DNA of 39,423 bases from an uncultured Rhodospirillales bacterium (GCA_903923205.1 CAIXXC010000488.1:1-39423), one strand, 5' to 3'. Counted from the stretch's first letter, positions 18,441 through 27,989 are shown. Notes: generated by a model not told the origin, from the sequence alone. A program made the numbers and translations.

Positions 18441-18522
18441 AAATTTCTTTGCGATGTCGCGCCCTTTTTGACGATGCCGAGGTCGCGAAAAGCGCGATGC
18501 ACGGGTTTGAGGGAAACATTTG

Positions 18523-18933
18523 ATGTCAGTCGATTCCGATTTCCGCGCCGATCTCGAGGCCTTATCACGCCTCGCAGCGTTCAATATTTGGCTTGGGATC
18601 GAGATCACGCAGGCTTGCTGGGGCGATGTAGAGCTGCAGCTTAGATGGCGACCTGAATTTGCGCAGTATAATGGATATCTTCACGCAAGCATTGTCGGCG
18701 GACTGATCGATACTGCCTGTGGCTTCGCTGGGACGACGGTCACCAAAAATCTTCTGGCGTCTCAGTTCTCGATCCGTTGTCTGCGGCCGGCGATTGCCGA
18801 GGTCTTCGTGGTCAAGGGCAAGGTGGTCAAGCCCGGCAGCCGCCAAATTTTCACGAGTGCCGAACTTTATGGCTTGGGGGTCCCGGAAAAGCCGTTCGCC
18901 GTCGGTGAGGCGCTCCTCGTCCCCATGGACTGA
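18523..18933 (+). CDS. PaaI-like hotdog-fold thioesterase
   Basis: Probably hydrolyses acyl- or aryl-CoA thioesters in the cytoplasm. The 136-residue protein has the PaaI-type helix pattern YNGYLHASIVGGLIDTACGFAG, in which His and Gly are followed by the Asp of DTACG, and ends with the strand pattern ELYG...AVGEALLVP. The ATG at 18523 is preferred over the preceding in-frame TTG (18520); GAGGG lies at 18509-18513. It is divergent from the YCII-sigma operon and convergent with parE, 12 bases apart, so it is transcribed alone. The substrate is unknown. Confidence 0.85.
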   Translation: MSVDSDFRADLEALSRLAAFNIWLGIEITQACWGDVELQLRWRPEFAQYNGYLHASIVGGLIDTACGFAGTTVTKNLLASQFSIRCLRPAIAEVFVVKGKVVKPGSRQIFTSAELYGLGVPEKPFAVGEALLVPMD

Positions 18934-18945
18934 AGTGCCCGATTT

Positions 18946-20898
18946 CTAAATATCCAGATCCCGCACGAAACGCGCGTTTTCCGTAATGAAGGCGTAGCGC
19001 AGTTCGGGCTTGCGACCCATCAGCTTTTCAACCAGCTCGCCTGTTCCGACATCTTCCTTGGTGATGCGCAGCAGGGTGCGGGTCTTTGGGTCCATCGTTG
19101 TCAGCTTGAGGTCGGGAGGCGGCATTTCGCCGAGACCTTTGAAGCGGCTGATCTCGGTCTTTTTGCCCTTGAACCGCGACTCCATAAGCTCATCCTTATG
19201 GCGGTCGTCATGGGCATAAATACGGGTTTCGCCCGAGACAAGACGATAAAGCGGTGGCTGCGCGAGATAAAGATGACCGCCGGCAATCAATTGCGGCATC
19301 TCGCGATAGAAGAACGTCATCAGCAGCGAGGCGATATGGGCGCCGTCGACATCCGCGTCCGTCATGATGATGATGCGCTCGTACCGCAGCTTATCCGCCT
19401 GATACTGCTTGCCGGTGCCACAGCCAAGCGCGAGACAAAGGTCCGAGAGTTCCTGATTGGCGCGCAACTTGTCTGCCGTGGCGCTGGCGACGTTCAGAAT
19501 CTTGCCCCGCAGCGGCAGAATGGCCTGAGTGACGCGGTCGCGCGCCTGCTTGGCGGAGCCGCCGGCGCTATCGCCCTCGACCAGGAAAAGTTCGGTCGAT
19601 ACCGCGCTATCGCTGCTGCAGTCGGAGAGCTTGCCGGGCAAACGGAGCTTGCGCGTCGCGGTCTTGCGCGCCATCTCCTTCTGTTGCTTGCGACGTTGCC
19701 GCTCCTCGGCCTTTTCGACGAGAAATTCGAGTAGTTTCGTCGCCGCCGTCGGGTCATCGCTCAGCCAATGGTCGAAGCGGTCCTTGACCGCATTCTCGAC
19801 AATTCGCGTGGCTTCATTGGAGACAAGGCGGTCCTTGGTCTGACCCTGGAACTGCGGATCGCGCATGAACAGCGACAGCAGGATGGCGGCGCCACCCATC
19901 ACATCCTCGGCTGACACGATCGCGGCGCGGCGGTTGCCGACCAATTCGCCATAGGCCCGCAAGGACCGGGTCAGCGCACTGCGCAACCCCTGCTCATGTG
20001 TGCCGCCATCTGGTGTCGGGATGGTGTTGCAATAGTAATGTGAAAAACCCTCGGTATCCTCAGGCCAGGCGATCGCCCACTCGACCCGCCCGTTATTTCC
20101 CGGGATTTCGACGTCGCCAACGAAGGCGGTTGCCGTCAGGGTTTCCCGCTCAACCAGGGCCGTGGTCAGGTAGTCGGCGAGGCCGCCGGGGAAATGCAGG
20201 GTCTCTCTGGCTGGCACGCCCTCATGGCCGGGGACGCCATCGGCGCAGGACCAGCGCAATTCCACACCCTTGAACAAATAGGCCTTCGAGCGCGCCAGAC
20301 GATAGAGCGTCCCGGGATTGAGATGAAGGGATGGGCCGAAAATCTCTGGATCGGGATGAAAGGTTACGCTGCTGCCGCGCCGGTTGTTCACCGGTCCCAG
20401 TGCCTGCAGCGGCCCGGTCGGCAAGCCCCGCGAGAGATCAAGCCGCCACAGCTGGCGATCACGCGCGACCTCGACACTCATGCGGTCGGAAAGGGCGTTG
20501 ACGACGGAGATGCCGACGCCGTGCAGACCACCGGCGGTCTTATAGGCATCGCCACCGAACTTGCCTCCGGAATGGAGAGTGGTCAGGATAACCTCAAGCG
20601 CGGATTTGTCCGGGAAACGCGGGTGAGGATCCGTTGGAATTCCGCGGCCGTTGTCCCGGATGGTGAGGCTCAGATCCGCAGCGAGTTCGATCTCGATTCG
20701 CGTGGCGTGACCGGCGACTGCCTCATCCATGGCGTTGTCGAGAATTTCCGAGGCGAGATGATGCAGCGCCCGTGTGTCCGTGCCGCCGATATACATGCCC
20801 GGTCGTCGCCGGACCGGCTCCAAGCCCTCCAGGACCTCGATATCCTTGGCCGAATAACCACGATCGGGCGGTGTCGAATTGTCGAAGAGATCTACCAT
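18946..20898 (-). CDS. parE: DNA topoisomerase IV subunit B
   Basis: ATPase subunit of topoisomerase IV, partner of the parC product encoded at 10184-12409. The start is placed at ATG 20898 (MVDLFDNS), since an upstream in-frame start at 20997 would add 33 residues unlike the family; this gives 650 residues. The GHKL ATPase shows Glu51/Asn55 in SEILDNAMDEA, DNGRGIP (82-88) and GGLHGVG; the TOPRIM domain shows LVEGDSAGG and DADVDGAHI, followed by FKGLGEM. The ParE rather than GyrB call rests on length and on the lack of the long GyrB insert. Confidence 0.95.
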   Translation of the reverse strand: MVDLFDNSTPPDRGYSAKDIEVLEGLEPVRRRPGMYIGGTDTRALHHLASEILDNAMDEAVAGHATRIEIELAADLSLTIRDNGRGIPTDPHPRFPDKSALEVILTTLHSGGKFGGDAYKTAGGLHGVGISVVNALSDRMSVEVARDRQLWRLDLSRGLPTGPLQALGPVNNRRGSSVTFHPDPEIFGPSLHLNPGTLYRLARSKAYLFKGVELRWSCADGVPGHEGVPARETLHFPGGLADYLTTALVERETLTATAFVGDVEIPGNNGRVEWAIAWPEDTEGFSHYYCNTIPTPDGGTHEQGLRSALTRSLRAYGELVGNRRAAIVSAEDVMGGAAILLSLFMRDPQFQGQTKDRLVSNEATRIVENAVKDRFDHWLSDDPTAATKLLEFLVEKAEERQRRKQQKEMARKTATRKLRLPGKLSDCSSDSAVSTELFLVEGDSAGGSAKQARDRVTQAILPLRGKILNVASATADKLRANQELSDLCLALGCGTGKQYQADKLRYERIIIMTDADVDGAHIASLLMTFFYREMPQLIAGGHLYLAQPPLYRLVSGETRIYAHDDRHKDELMESRFKGKKTEISRFKGLGEMPPPDLKLTTMDPKTRTLLRITKEDVGTGELVEKLMGRKPELRYAFITENARFVRDLDI

Positions 20899-21062
20899 GG
20901 GCGGCACTATAAGCGGCGCGTTGATCGTGACAAGCCCCAAGATGTAGCGCGTAGGCGATCTGCGAAGCGAGGCTCCACGGGATAGTCCCTTGCGCACCTT
21001 GGGCTGGCGATACGAGGCCGCTATGCTCTACCATGATATCTGGTCCTCTCCGACGAAGGCGT
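20899..21062. promoter_or_regulatory. Divergent region between parE and the acyl-CoA thioesterase
   Basis: About 164 bases separate the two start codons and must hold at least one promoter for parE and one for the thioesterase-modBC set. No clear -35/-10 or operator is seen. Confidence 0.35.
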
Positions 21063-21482
21063 ATGCTCGATATGGGTAAAACCAATTCTGCCGACACTGT
21101 GCCGTCGCCTTGTGGCGGGTTGTTCCTGCGGACGATCGCGATGCCCGGGGATGCCAACCCTGCCGGTGATGTCTTTGGCGGCTGGTTATTGTCGCAAATG
21201 GATCTCGCGGGTGGTTCCTGTGCCGCCCAGCGGGCTCGGGGGCGAACCGCCACAATCGCCATTGATGCGATGAAGTTTCACCTTCCGGTCCTGATCGGCG
21301 ATGAGGTCAGCTGCTATGTCGAAATTCTTAAGATCGGCAGGACATCGATCTCGGTGATGGTGGAGGCCTGGGCGCGGCGCAGCCGCAACAGCGAATTGCT
21401 GAAGGTGACCGAGGGCCGCTTCACCTTCGTGGCGATTGATGACAACCGCAATCCCCGGCCCGTGGATAGCGAGCCTGCGTAA
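21063..21482 (+). CDS. Acyl-CoA thioesterase, YciA/BFIT-like hotdog protein
   Basis: Hydrolyses acyl-CoA thioesters in the cytoplasm. The 139-residue protein has the YciA signature LRTIAMPGDANPAGDVFGGW followed by LLSQMDLAGG, with the catalytic-region Asp, and KFHLPVLIGDEVSCYVEI further on. Start choice is uncertain among ATGs at 21033, 21063 and 21072; 21063 follows GAAGG closely and keeps the usual short N-terminus. Its stop is five bases before modB, so it may be the first gene of a transcript with the molybdate transporter, an odd partnership. Confidence 0.87.
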   Translation: MLDMGKTNSADTVPSPCGGLFLRTIAMPGDANPAGDVFGGWLLSQMDLAGGSCAAQRARGRTATIAIDAMKFHLPVLIGDEVSCYVEILKIGRTSISVMVEAWARRSRNSELLKVTEGRFTFVAIDDNRNPRPVDSEPA

Positions 21483-21487
21483 GGGGG

Positions 21488-22153
21488 ATGGCCGGCATCA
21501 TCATGACGACGGTGGAACTGGCGGCGGTGACCAGCGCGATCTTGCTGCTGATCGCGACCCCGCTCGGGTGGTGGCTGGCTCGGTCGCGGCACTGGTTGGC
21601 TGAAGTAGTCGGGGCGATTGCCCTCCTGCCCTTGGTCCTGCCACCCACCGTATTGGGCTTCTATCTCTTGATCGCACTTGGGCCAGAAGGCCCATTGGCA
21701 CTGCTGCTCGGGTTTTTTGGATTGCATACCCTGGCATTCACCTTCAGCGGTTTAGTCGTCGGTTCGGTCATCTATTCACTACCCTTTGCACTGCAGCCAA
21801 TCCGTGCCCGGTTCGAAGCGATCGGGCAGCGTCCACTCGACGCGGCGGCGAGCCTGCGTGCGTCACCACTCGATGCCTTCTGTTCGGTGGTTGTACCTCT
21901 CGCGCGGCCGGCGCTGCTGTCTGCGGCGCTGCTGACTTTTGCCCATACCGTCGGCGAATTCGGGGTCGTGCTCATGATCGGTGGCAGTATTCCTGGACGC
22001 ACCCAGGTCCTTTCGACCTCGATTTTTGAGGCGATAGAGGCTGGTGATACCCATACCGCTCAGCAGCTCGCTGCCGGAATGCTGCTCTTTTCCTTGCTGG
22101 CGATCCTTGGCATACGCCTGCTCGACCGGCGGTTTTCGCGGTTGCCGGTATGA
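21488..22153 (+). CDS. modB: Molybdate ABC transporter permease
   Basis: Inner-membrane channel of the molybdate importer. The 221-residue protein has about five or six transmembrane segments, the ModB-like LLPLVLPPTVLGFYLL (about 46-61) and the EAA loop AAASLRASPLDAFCSVVVPLARPAL that contacts ModC, followed by HTVGEFGVVLMIGG. The AAGGGGG at 21481-21487 runs right up to the chosen ATG; an ATG five codons later (21503) is the alternative. It overlaps modC as ATGA. No modA (periplasmic binding protein) gene precedes it, where it usually lies. Confidence 0.93.
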   Translation: MAGIIMTTVELAAVTSAILLLIATPLGWWLARSRHWLAEVVGAIALLPLVLPPTVLGFYLLIALGPEGPLALLLGFFGLHTLAFTFSGLVVGSVIYSLPFALQPIRARFEAIGQRPLDAAASLRASPLDAFCSVVVPLARPALLSAALLTFAHTVGEFGVVLMIGGSIPGRTQVLSTSIFEAIEAGDTHTAQQLAAGMLLFSLLAILGIRLLDRRFSRLPV

Positions 22154-23259
22154 ATCGGTCCGCACCCGTTCTTGAGGTCTCACTAAGTGGTACGCTCGGC
22201 GCTTTCACCCTCGATCTTGGTTTCACGACGCCGGCGGCGGGGATCACCGCGCTTTTCGGCCCGTCAGGTGCTGGTAAATCGACGGTTCTGCGTTGCATTG
22301 CGGGTCTTTCCAGACAGGCGGGAGGCCGGGTCATCTTCTCCGGCGAGCGTTGGCTGGATGGCGACGTTTTCGTTCCCGCCTATCGCCGGCCCATCGGCTA
22401 TGTTTTCCAGGATGCCGGTCTGTTTGCCCATCTTACCGTGGCGGAAAATCTGCGCTTTGGTCTGAAACGTGCTGCAGCGGCCCGACCCGTGATAGGATTT
22501 GATGACGTGGTCGAGCGGCTGAGCCTTGAGGCTCTGTTGCAACGAAGTCCAGATGGTCTATCCGGGGGCGAACGCCAACGCGTGGCGATCGGCAGGGCCT
22601 TGCTGGTGCAACCACGATTGTTGCTGGTTGACGAGCCTCTGTCGGCTGTCGATCTTCCTGCCAGGGATACGATCGTGACCCTGATCGAGACGCTTTGCCG
22701 CGATCTTGTCATTCCGGCGATTTACGTGACGCACGACCTCGCCGAGATGACCAGGCTCGCCAACCACCTCGTCCTGATCGATGCCGGAAAATTGGTCGCT
22801 GCTGGTCCGCTTGATCGCGTTCTGACCGATCTCAGTCTGCCGCTCGCAACCCAGGCCGAAGCCGGCGTCGTTCTCGATGGCGTGGTCGAGGCGATAGATC
22901 ATCAATTTGGACTGACGCATTATCGGGCCGGTGGCGCTTTATTGATGGCGCCGTCGCGCGGGCTGACGGTGGGGTCGCGATGCCGCCTGCGCGTTCTGGC
23001 GTCCGACGTCAGCCTTTGCCACGAGCCCCCGCAGGGGACAACGATCCTAAATGTCCTGCCCGGAGTGATTCTAAGTGCCGATAGTTTTGATGGCATGCAA
23101 ACGACTATTCTGCTGCAACTTGGGCATGCGGACGAGGGCGTCCGGTTGCTGGCGCGGGTGACCCGAAAATCCTGGGAGGGCCTAGGCTTTGCGCCCGGCC
23201 AGAAGGTTCATGCCCTGGTAAAGGGCGTGAGCCTTCTGCACGGGCTGGCAGCGGGTTAA
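22150..23259 (+). CDS. modC: Molybdate ABC transporter ATP-binding protein
   Basis: ATPase that powers molybdate import by ModB. The 369 residues include Walker A GPSGAGKST (37-45), Q-loop FQDAGLF, signature LSGGERQ (137-143), Walker B LLLVDEP (157-163) and the switch His in YVTHDL. The last 80 or so residues form the MOP/TOBE domain that binds oxyanions in true ModC proteins (ILNVLPGVILSADS near 297). It is coupled to modB by a four-base overlap. Its stop overlaps that of the convergent alanine dehydrogenase in the palindrome TTAA (23256-23259), leaving no room for a terminator between them. Confidence 0.94.
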   Translation: MNRSAPVLEVSLSGTLGAFTLDLGFTTPAAGITALFGPSGAGKSTVLRCIAGLSRQAGGRVIFSGERWLDGDVFVPAYRRPIGYVFQDAGLFAHLTVAENLRFGLKRAAAARPVIGFDDVVERLSLEALLQRSPDGLSGGERQRVAIGRALLVQPRLLLVDEPLSAVDLPARDTIVTLIETLCRDLVIPAIYVTHDLAEMTRLANHLVLIDAGKLVAAGPLDRVLTDLSLPLATQAEAGVVLDGVVEAIDHQFGLTHYRAGGALLMAPSRGLTVGSRCRLRVLASDVSLCHEPPQGTTILNVLPGVILSADSFDGMQTTILLQLGHADEGVRLLARVTRKSWEGLGFAPGQKVHALVKGVSLLHGLAAG

Positions 23260-24374
23260 AGTCCGAGAATGGACGCAGTTGGCGTTGTCGGGATACCGAG
23301 GGCTGCTGCAACCGCGCCGTGGGTCACGGTGCCGGCATGGACATTAAGCCCGGCGCGGAGGTGCGCATCTTCCACCAAGGCCTGATGCCAGCCCTTGTGT
23401 GCAAGTGCCAGAACGAAGGGCAGGGTGGCGTTATTGAGGGCGAAAGTCGATGTGCGAGCAACCGCACCCGGCATATTCGCGACGCAGTAATGGACCACGC
23501 CATCGACGACATAGGTTGGCGAGGTATGGGTCGTTGCCCGGCTGGTCTCGCTGCAGCCACCCTGATCGATCGCGACATCGACGATGACGGCACCCGGGCG
23601 CATCCGCTTCACCATATCGGCGGTGATCAGCTTCGGTGCCTTGGCGCCCGGGATCAGCACGGTGCCGATGACGAGATCGGAATTGGTCACGAGCCTGTCA
23701 ACCGCGTCGCGGGTCGAGAACACGGTATTGACGGCCGTGCCGAAGCGATCGGCAATTCGACGCAGAACCGGGAGCGAGCGATCGACGACGGTGACATTGG
23801 CGCCCATGCCGACCGCGACCAAGGTTGCGCTCGATCCCGCTACGCCGCCGCCAAGAATAGTGACCTCACCCTGCAATACGCCCGGAACGCCGCCGAGCAG
23901 CACGCCGCGGCCGCCATGAGCCTTTTCCAATGATGTCGCACCAACCTGCACGGCCATGCGGCCAGCGACCTCAGACATCGGCGTCAGCAGCGGCAGGCTG
24001 CCATCCGCTGCGGTCACTGTTTCATAGGCGATGCAGGTCGCACCCGAAGCAATCAGGTCCTTCGTCTGTTCAGGGTCCGGGGCCAGATGCAGGTAGGTGA
24101 ACAGGATCTGCCCGTTGCGAAGCTTGGCCCGTTCGACCGCCTGCGGTTCCTTGACCTTGACGATCATATCGGCTTGCGCGAACACCGCATCTGCGCTGCC
24201 GACGATCTGGGCACCGGCATCGCGATAATCCTGATCCGTCAGACCGGCGCCCAAACCGGCGCCCGTCTCGATCAGAACCTCATGCTGGTCGTGAACGAGT
24301 TCCTTGACCGAGGCCGGCACGAGGCCGACGCGATACTCGTGTTCCTTGATTTCCTTGGGGACACCGATCCGCAT
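23256..24374 (-). CDS. ald: Alanine dehydrogenase
   Basis: Converts L-alanine and NAD+ to pyruvate, ammonia and NADH. The 372-residue length and N-terminus [20 protein letters not shown] are typical. The NAD-binding motif is [18 protein letters not shown] near 173-190, and the substrate-site region includes the [11 protein letters not shown] segment. It is the third gene of a minus-strand operon, 16 bases after the aminotransferase stop, with AGGA upstream of its ATG. Its likely job here is to recycle the alanine made by that aminotransferase back to pyruvate, the amino acceptor (inference from context). Confidence 0.95.
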   Translation of the reverse strand: MRIGVPKEIKEHEYRVGLVPASVKELVHDQHEVLIETGAGLGAGLTDQDYRDAGAQIVGSADAVFAQADMIVKVKEPQAVERAKLRNGQILFTYLHLAPDPEQTKDLIASGATCIAYETVTAADGSLPLLTPMSEVAGRMAVQVGATSLEKAHGGRGVLLGGVPGVLQGEVTILGGGVAGSSATLVAVGMGANVTVVDRSLPVLRRIADRFGTAVNTVFSTRDAVDRLVTNSDLVIGTVLIPGAKAPKLITADMVKRMRPGAVIVDVAIDQGGCSETSRATTHTSPTYVVDGVVHYCVANMPGAVARTSTFALNNATLPFVLALAHKGWHQALVEDAHLRAGLNVHAGTVTHGAVAAALGIPTTPTASILGL

Positions 24375-24390
24375 GATAAGGTCCTAACCT

Positions 24391-25710
24391 TTAAGCCGCT
24401 GCCTTGATGGCGATGGCGAGTTTGCCGACGAGCTCATCGACCTGAGCGCGGGTGATGATCAGTGGCGGTGAAAGGGCGATGATGTCGCCTGTGGTGCGAA
24501 TCAGAATGCCGATATCGAAGAAGCAGCGGGTGAAGACATCATACGCGCGGGCGGTCGGCTTGCCCGGAATGGGGGCAAGCTCAATGCCGGCGACCAGCCC
24601 GAGATTGCGAACATCGATCACATTCGGGAGACCGCGCAGAGAATGCACCGCATCCTCGAAGTAGCTCGAAAGCGCGGCGGCATTTTCGAAGATCCCTTCC
24701 TCACGGTAGAGATCAAGCGTTGCCAGCGACGCTGCAACGGCCATCGGATGGGCCGAACAGGTATAGCCATGGAACAGTTCGATCACCTCGGGCGGGCCCT
24801 GCATGAAGGCGTCGTAGATACCGTCGCGCACGATCACGGCCCCCATCGGCACCGTGCCGCTGTTGATGCCCTTGGCGCAGGTGACGATATCCGGGGTGAC
24901 GCCGAAAAATTCCGTGGCAAAGGCGGTGCCGAGGCGACCGAAACCGCTGATGACCTCGTCGAAGATCAGCAGGATGCCGTGGCGGTCGCAGATTTCCCGC
25001 AGGCGCTGGAGATAGCCTTTCGGCGGGATCAGAACCCCGGTCGACCCGGCCATCGGCTCAACGATTACGGCCGCGATATTCGACGCATCATGGAGCGCCA
25101 CGATCCCTTCCAGCGAATCCGCCAGATGCGCACCCCATTCCGGCTGACCGCGCGAGAATGCGTTATGTTCAAGATTGTGGGTATGGGGAAGATGATCGAC
25201 CCCGGTCAGCAACGAGCCGAAGACCTTGCGGTTATTGGGGATGCCGCCGACAGAGATGCCTCCAAACCCAACGCCGTGATAGCCGCGCTCGCGCCCGATG
25301 ATGCGGGTCCGGGTCCCCTGTCCGCGAACGCGGTGATAGGCGATCGCGATCTTCAGCGCTGTATCGACGGATTCCGAGCCTGAGTTGACGAAAAATACCT
25401 TGTTCAAGTCGCCCGGCAGCAGGGCTGCCACCCGCGATGCATTCTCGAACGCTGCCGGGTGCGCGACCTGGAACGGCGGCGCATAGTCAAGTTCGGCGGC
25501 CTGACGCTGGATCGCTTCGACGATCTTCGGTCGGGAATGCCCGGCATTGACGCACCAAAGCCCGGCCGTGCCATCGAGCAAGGTCGCGCCGTCGGCTGTC
25601 TTGTAGTGCATGTCCTTGGCCGAAACGAGCAGCTTTGGTCGTGCCTTGAACTGGCGATTGGCCGTGAACGGCATCCAGTAGGAATCGGTATTGGGCAGTG
25701 AATCCGGCAT
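24391..25710 (-). CDS. Omega-amino acid--pyruvate aminotransferase (class III)
   Basis: PLP-dependent enzyme that moves the amino group of a terminal amine or omega-amino acid, such as beta-alanine, to pyruvate, giving L-alanine and an aldehyde. The 439-residue protein has the class-III pattern: GTAGLWCVNAGH, NSGSESVDTALK (109-120), the cofactor Asp251 in FDEVISGFGR and Schiff-base Lys280 in CAKGINSG. The overall wording (SYWMPFTANRQFK, DYAPPFQ) matches the beta-alanine:pyruvate group best; the true amine cannot be fixed. It starts three bases after the aldehyde dehydrogenase stop and is followed by alanine dehydrogenase, so all three are surely one operon. Confidence 0.93.
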   Translation of the reverse strand: MPDSLPNTDSYWMPFTANRQFKARPKLLVSAKDMHYKTADGATLLDGTAGLWCVNAGHSRPKIVEAIQRQAAELDYAPPFQVAHPAAFENASRVAALLPGDLNKVFFVNSGSESVDTALKIAIAYHRVRGQGTRTRIIGRERGYHGVGFGGISVGGIPNNRKVFGSLLTGVDHLPHTHNLEHNAFSRGQPEWGAHLADSLEGIVALHDASNIAAVIVEPMAGSTGVLIPPKGYLQRLREICDRHGILLIFDEVISGFGRLGTAFATEFFGVTPDIVTCAKGINSGTVPMGAVIVRDGIYDAFMQGPPEVIELFHGYTCSAHPMAVAASLATLDLYREEGIFENAAALSSYFEDAVHSLRGLPNVIDVRNLGLVAGIELAPIPGKPTARAYDVFTRCFFDIGILIRTTGDIIALSPPLIITRAQVDELVGKLAIAIKAAA

Positions 25711-25713
25711 CGT

Positions 25714-27243
25714 TCAATTCCCCGACTTGATATACCAGCCCCACGCGTCGTCTGACTCGTAGGAGGTGACCTGCTTGACCTCAAGGTAGTTCTCAAGGCC
25801 CCAATGGCCGAGCTCGCGACCGATGCCGCTCTTTTTCACACCGCCCCAAGGGGCCTGCAGGAACGTCGGCTGCGAGCAGTTGATCCAGACGATGCCGGCC
25901 TCCAGCGCCTCGGCGACGCGGGCGCAGCGGCCCTTGTCCTTTGACATGACGGCAGCGGCGAGGCCGAACGTCGAATCATTCGCTAGCGCCACCGCTTCGG
26001 CCTCATCATGGAAGGTGCGGGCGGCGAGGACTGGCCCGAAGACCTCCTCACGCCACAGCGGGTGATCGGTCGGGACATCGACGAACACGGTGGGTTCAAG
26101 GAAATAACCGGTATTGAGATTAGCCGGGCGATTGCCGCCCGTCAGCAACTTGACGCCGTCCTTGCGACCGCGATCAACCGCCGCCACGACCTTGTCATAC
26201 TGTGATTTCGAGACCAATGGCCCCAACAACGTGCCGTCTTCGAAACCATCGCCGATCTTGATCTTGGCGGCCTCCTCCGCAAGCCGGGCGTAGAGCTTGG
26301 GCGCGATCTTGTCCTGCACCAGCAGGCGCGAGGTCGCTGAGCACACCTGACCCTGGTTCCAGAAGATACCGAACATCACCCATTCGACCGCGTTCTCGAC
26401 ATCCGCGTCGTCGAATACCAGGAAGGGCGACTTGCCGCCGAGTTCGAGCGAGACGGTCTTGATGTCCTCCGCAGCTTTCATCATGATTTTCGAGCCGGTC
26501 GGTACCGAGCCTGTGAACGCGACCTTGTCGACATCGGGGTGGGCGACGAGGGAAGCGCCTGCCGGCCCGCCAAAGCCTGTCAGGACGTTGAGGACACCTT
26601 TCGGCAGGCCGACATCATTGGCGATATTGCCCAGTTCGATCGCGGTAAGCGGCGTCAGTTCCGAAGGCTTAAGGACGATGGTCGCCCCCGCCGCCAACGC
26701 CGGTGCGACCTTCCATGCAGCCATCAACAGCGGATAGTTCCAGGGAATGATCTGCGCGGCGACACCCACCGGCTCATGGCGCAGCACCGTCTTGAAGCGA
26801 TCATCTGGCAGGGCCAACGGCTCGTTCTGACGCTGATCGAGCGCTTCGGCGAGGTCGGCATACATGGAGAAACAGCCCGCGACGTCATCGATATCCCACA
26901 ATGCTTCAGGCAGGGGCTTGCCGTTATCCGCGACTTCGAGACGGGCGAGTTCCTCCTTGCGCTCCATAATCCGCGCCGCCATCGCGCGCAGGTATACCGC
27001 CCGCGAAGCGCCGCTCGACTTGCCCCAGCCCCCGGCAAAAGCCCTGCGGGCAGCCTTGACCGCCTTATCAACATCGGGAGCTGTCGCCGCCGCAGCTTCA
27101 CCGATGACCTGTTCGGTCGCGGGATTTACGATCGGAAAGAAGCCGCCTTCCATCGGTTCTGCCCAAACGCCATCGATAAAGAGAAGATGGCGGCCCGTGT
27201 TCGTTACCGAGGAGGAATGAACGTCGCTTTTAGGAGAAGCCAT
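25714..27243 (-). CDS. NAD(P)-dependent aldehyde dehydrogenase, betaine/aminoaldehyde type
   Basis: Oxidises an aldehyde to the acid. The start is placed at ATG 27243 (MASPKSDV) with AGGAAA upstream; an in-frame start at 27324 would add 27 residues unlike the family. The 509-residue enzyme shows [12 protein letters not shown], the catalytic base Glu267 in SLELGGKSP and the nucleophile Cys301 in [13 protein letters not shown]; the [11 protein letters not shown] wording is that of plant-type betaine/aminoaldehyde dehydrogenases. It is the first gene of the operon with the aminotransferase and alanine dehydrogenase, and presumably handles the aldehyde the aminotransferase makes. It is divergent from the XRE-cupin regulator. 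Confidence 0.93.
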   Translation of the reverse strand: MASPKSDVHSSSVTNTGRHLLFIDGVWAEPMEGGFFPIVNPATEQVIGEAAAATAPDVDKAVKAARRAFAGGWGKSSGASRAVYLRAMAARIMERKEELARLEVADNGKPLPEALWDIDDVAGCFSMYADLAEALDQRQNEPLALPDDRFKTVLRHEPVGVAAQIIPWNYPLLMAAWKVAPALAAGATIVLKPSELTPLTAIELGNIANDVGLPKGVLNVLTGFGGPAGASLVAHPDVDKVAFTGSVPTGSKIMMKAAEDIKTVSLELGGKSPFLVFDDADVENAVEWVMFGIFWNQGQVCSATSRLLVQDKIAPKLYARLAEEAAKIKIGDGFEDGTLLGPLVSKSQYDKVVAAVDRGRKDGVKLLTGGNRPANLNTGYFLEPTVFVDVPTDHPLWREEVFGPVLAARTFHDEAEAVALANDSTFGLAAAVMSKDKGRCARVAEALEAGIVWINCSQPTFLQAPWGGVKKSGIGRELGHWGLENYLEVKQVTSYESDDAWGWYIKSGN

Positions 27244-27339
27244 GAGGTCGTTTCCTGACGCTGATTGGGGGACGTGACCAGTATGCGGCTGTTTCCCGAT
27301 GCTCAACAAGACGCTTTCTGGCATCCCGCTAAACCACTG

Positions 27340-27384
27340 ATATCTTGCCGTTACCAGGCATCTTGTTTAAGATATTCAACGGCA
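27340..27384. promoter_or_regulatory. Candidate operator for the XRE-cupin regulator
   Basis: Two interleaved inverted repeats lie between the divergent aldehyde dehydrogenase and regulator genes: ATATCTT (27340-27346) with AAGATAT (27369-27375), and TGCCGTT (27346-27352) with AACGGCA (27378-27384). Inside is the smaller palindrome ATCTTGTTTAAGAT (27360-27373). A -10-like TATGAT for the regulator follows at 27405-27410. The repeats are visible; binding by the regulator is inference. Confidence 0.45.
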
Positions 27385-27430
27385 GGGCGGTTGTGAATGT
27401 CACCTATGATCGCGCATTGAGGAGGGCGGG

Positions 27431-27982
27431 TTGACGGAATTCGATCTGGGCAGGCGCGTGAAGGCAGTGCGGGAGCATTTTGGTTTGTCGCAGCGTGAGT
27501 TGGCGCGTCGCGCCGGTATCGCCAATGCGTCGATCTCGCTGATTGAATCCAATCGGGTCAACCCCTCGGTGGGCGCGCTGAAACGGATACTTGATTGCTT
27601 GCCGATGGGTCTCGCGGAGTTCTTCGTGTTTGAGATGGAGCGGCCGCGGAGGCTTTTTTATCGCCAGGACGAACTCACCGAAATCGGACGCGACGGCATT
27701 TCGTTTCGTCAGGTGGGCGCGGACCTCGAAGACCGTTCCTTGCAAATTTTATCGGAGCGCTACGATCCGGGGGCGGATACGGGCCGCATCATGCTCCAGC
27801 ATGAAGGCCAGGAGGGTGGTGTGATCATCAGTGGCCGCTTGGAGGTTTTTGTCGGCGACGAGCACGTGGTATTGGGGCCGGGCGACGCTTATTACTTCGA
27901 AAGCACGGAACCGCATCGTTTCCGCAATCCGGGCTCCGAACCGTGCATTATTGTCAGCGCGTGCACCCCGCCGAGTTTCTGA
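27431..27982 (+). CDS. XRE-family regulator with cupin domain (PuuR-like)
   Basis: Transcription factor with an N-terminal helix-turn-helix (about 7-60; LSQRELARRAGIANASISLIE) and a C-terminal cupin ligand-binding domain (about 105-180; YYFESTEPHRFRN). The 183-residue size and layout match PuuR-type regulators of polyamine and amine catabolism. It starts with TTG 27431, six bases after a strong GGAGG (27421-27425). It is divergent from the aldehyde dehydrogenase-aminotransferase-alanine dehydrogenase operon, which it most likely represses until an amine or its product binds the cupin (inference). Confidence 0.92.
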   Translation: MTEFDLGRRVKAVREHFGLSQRELARRAGIANASISLIESNRVNPSVGALKRILDCLPMGLAEFFVFEMERPRRLFYRQDELTEIGRDGISFRQVGADLEDRSLQILSERYDPGADTGRIMLQHEGQEGGVIISGRLEVFVGDEHVVLGPGDAYYFESTEPHRFRNPGSEPCIIVSACTPPSF

Positions 27983-27989
27983 TCCGGTG

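Noticed and set aside
18042-18644. A 200-codon plus-strand frame across the YCII gene and the thioesterase start
   Set aside because: It is antisense to the YCII gene and out of frame with the thioesterase, with no domain of its own.
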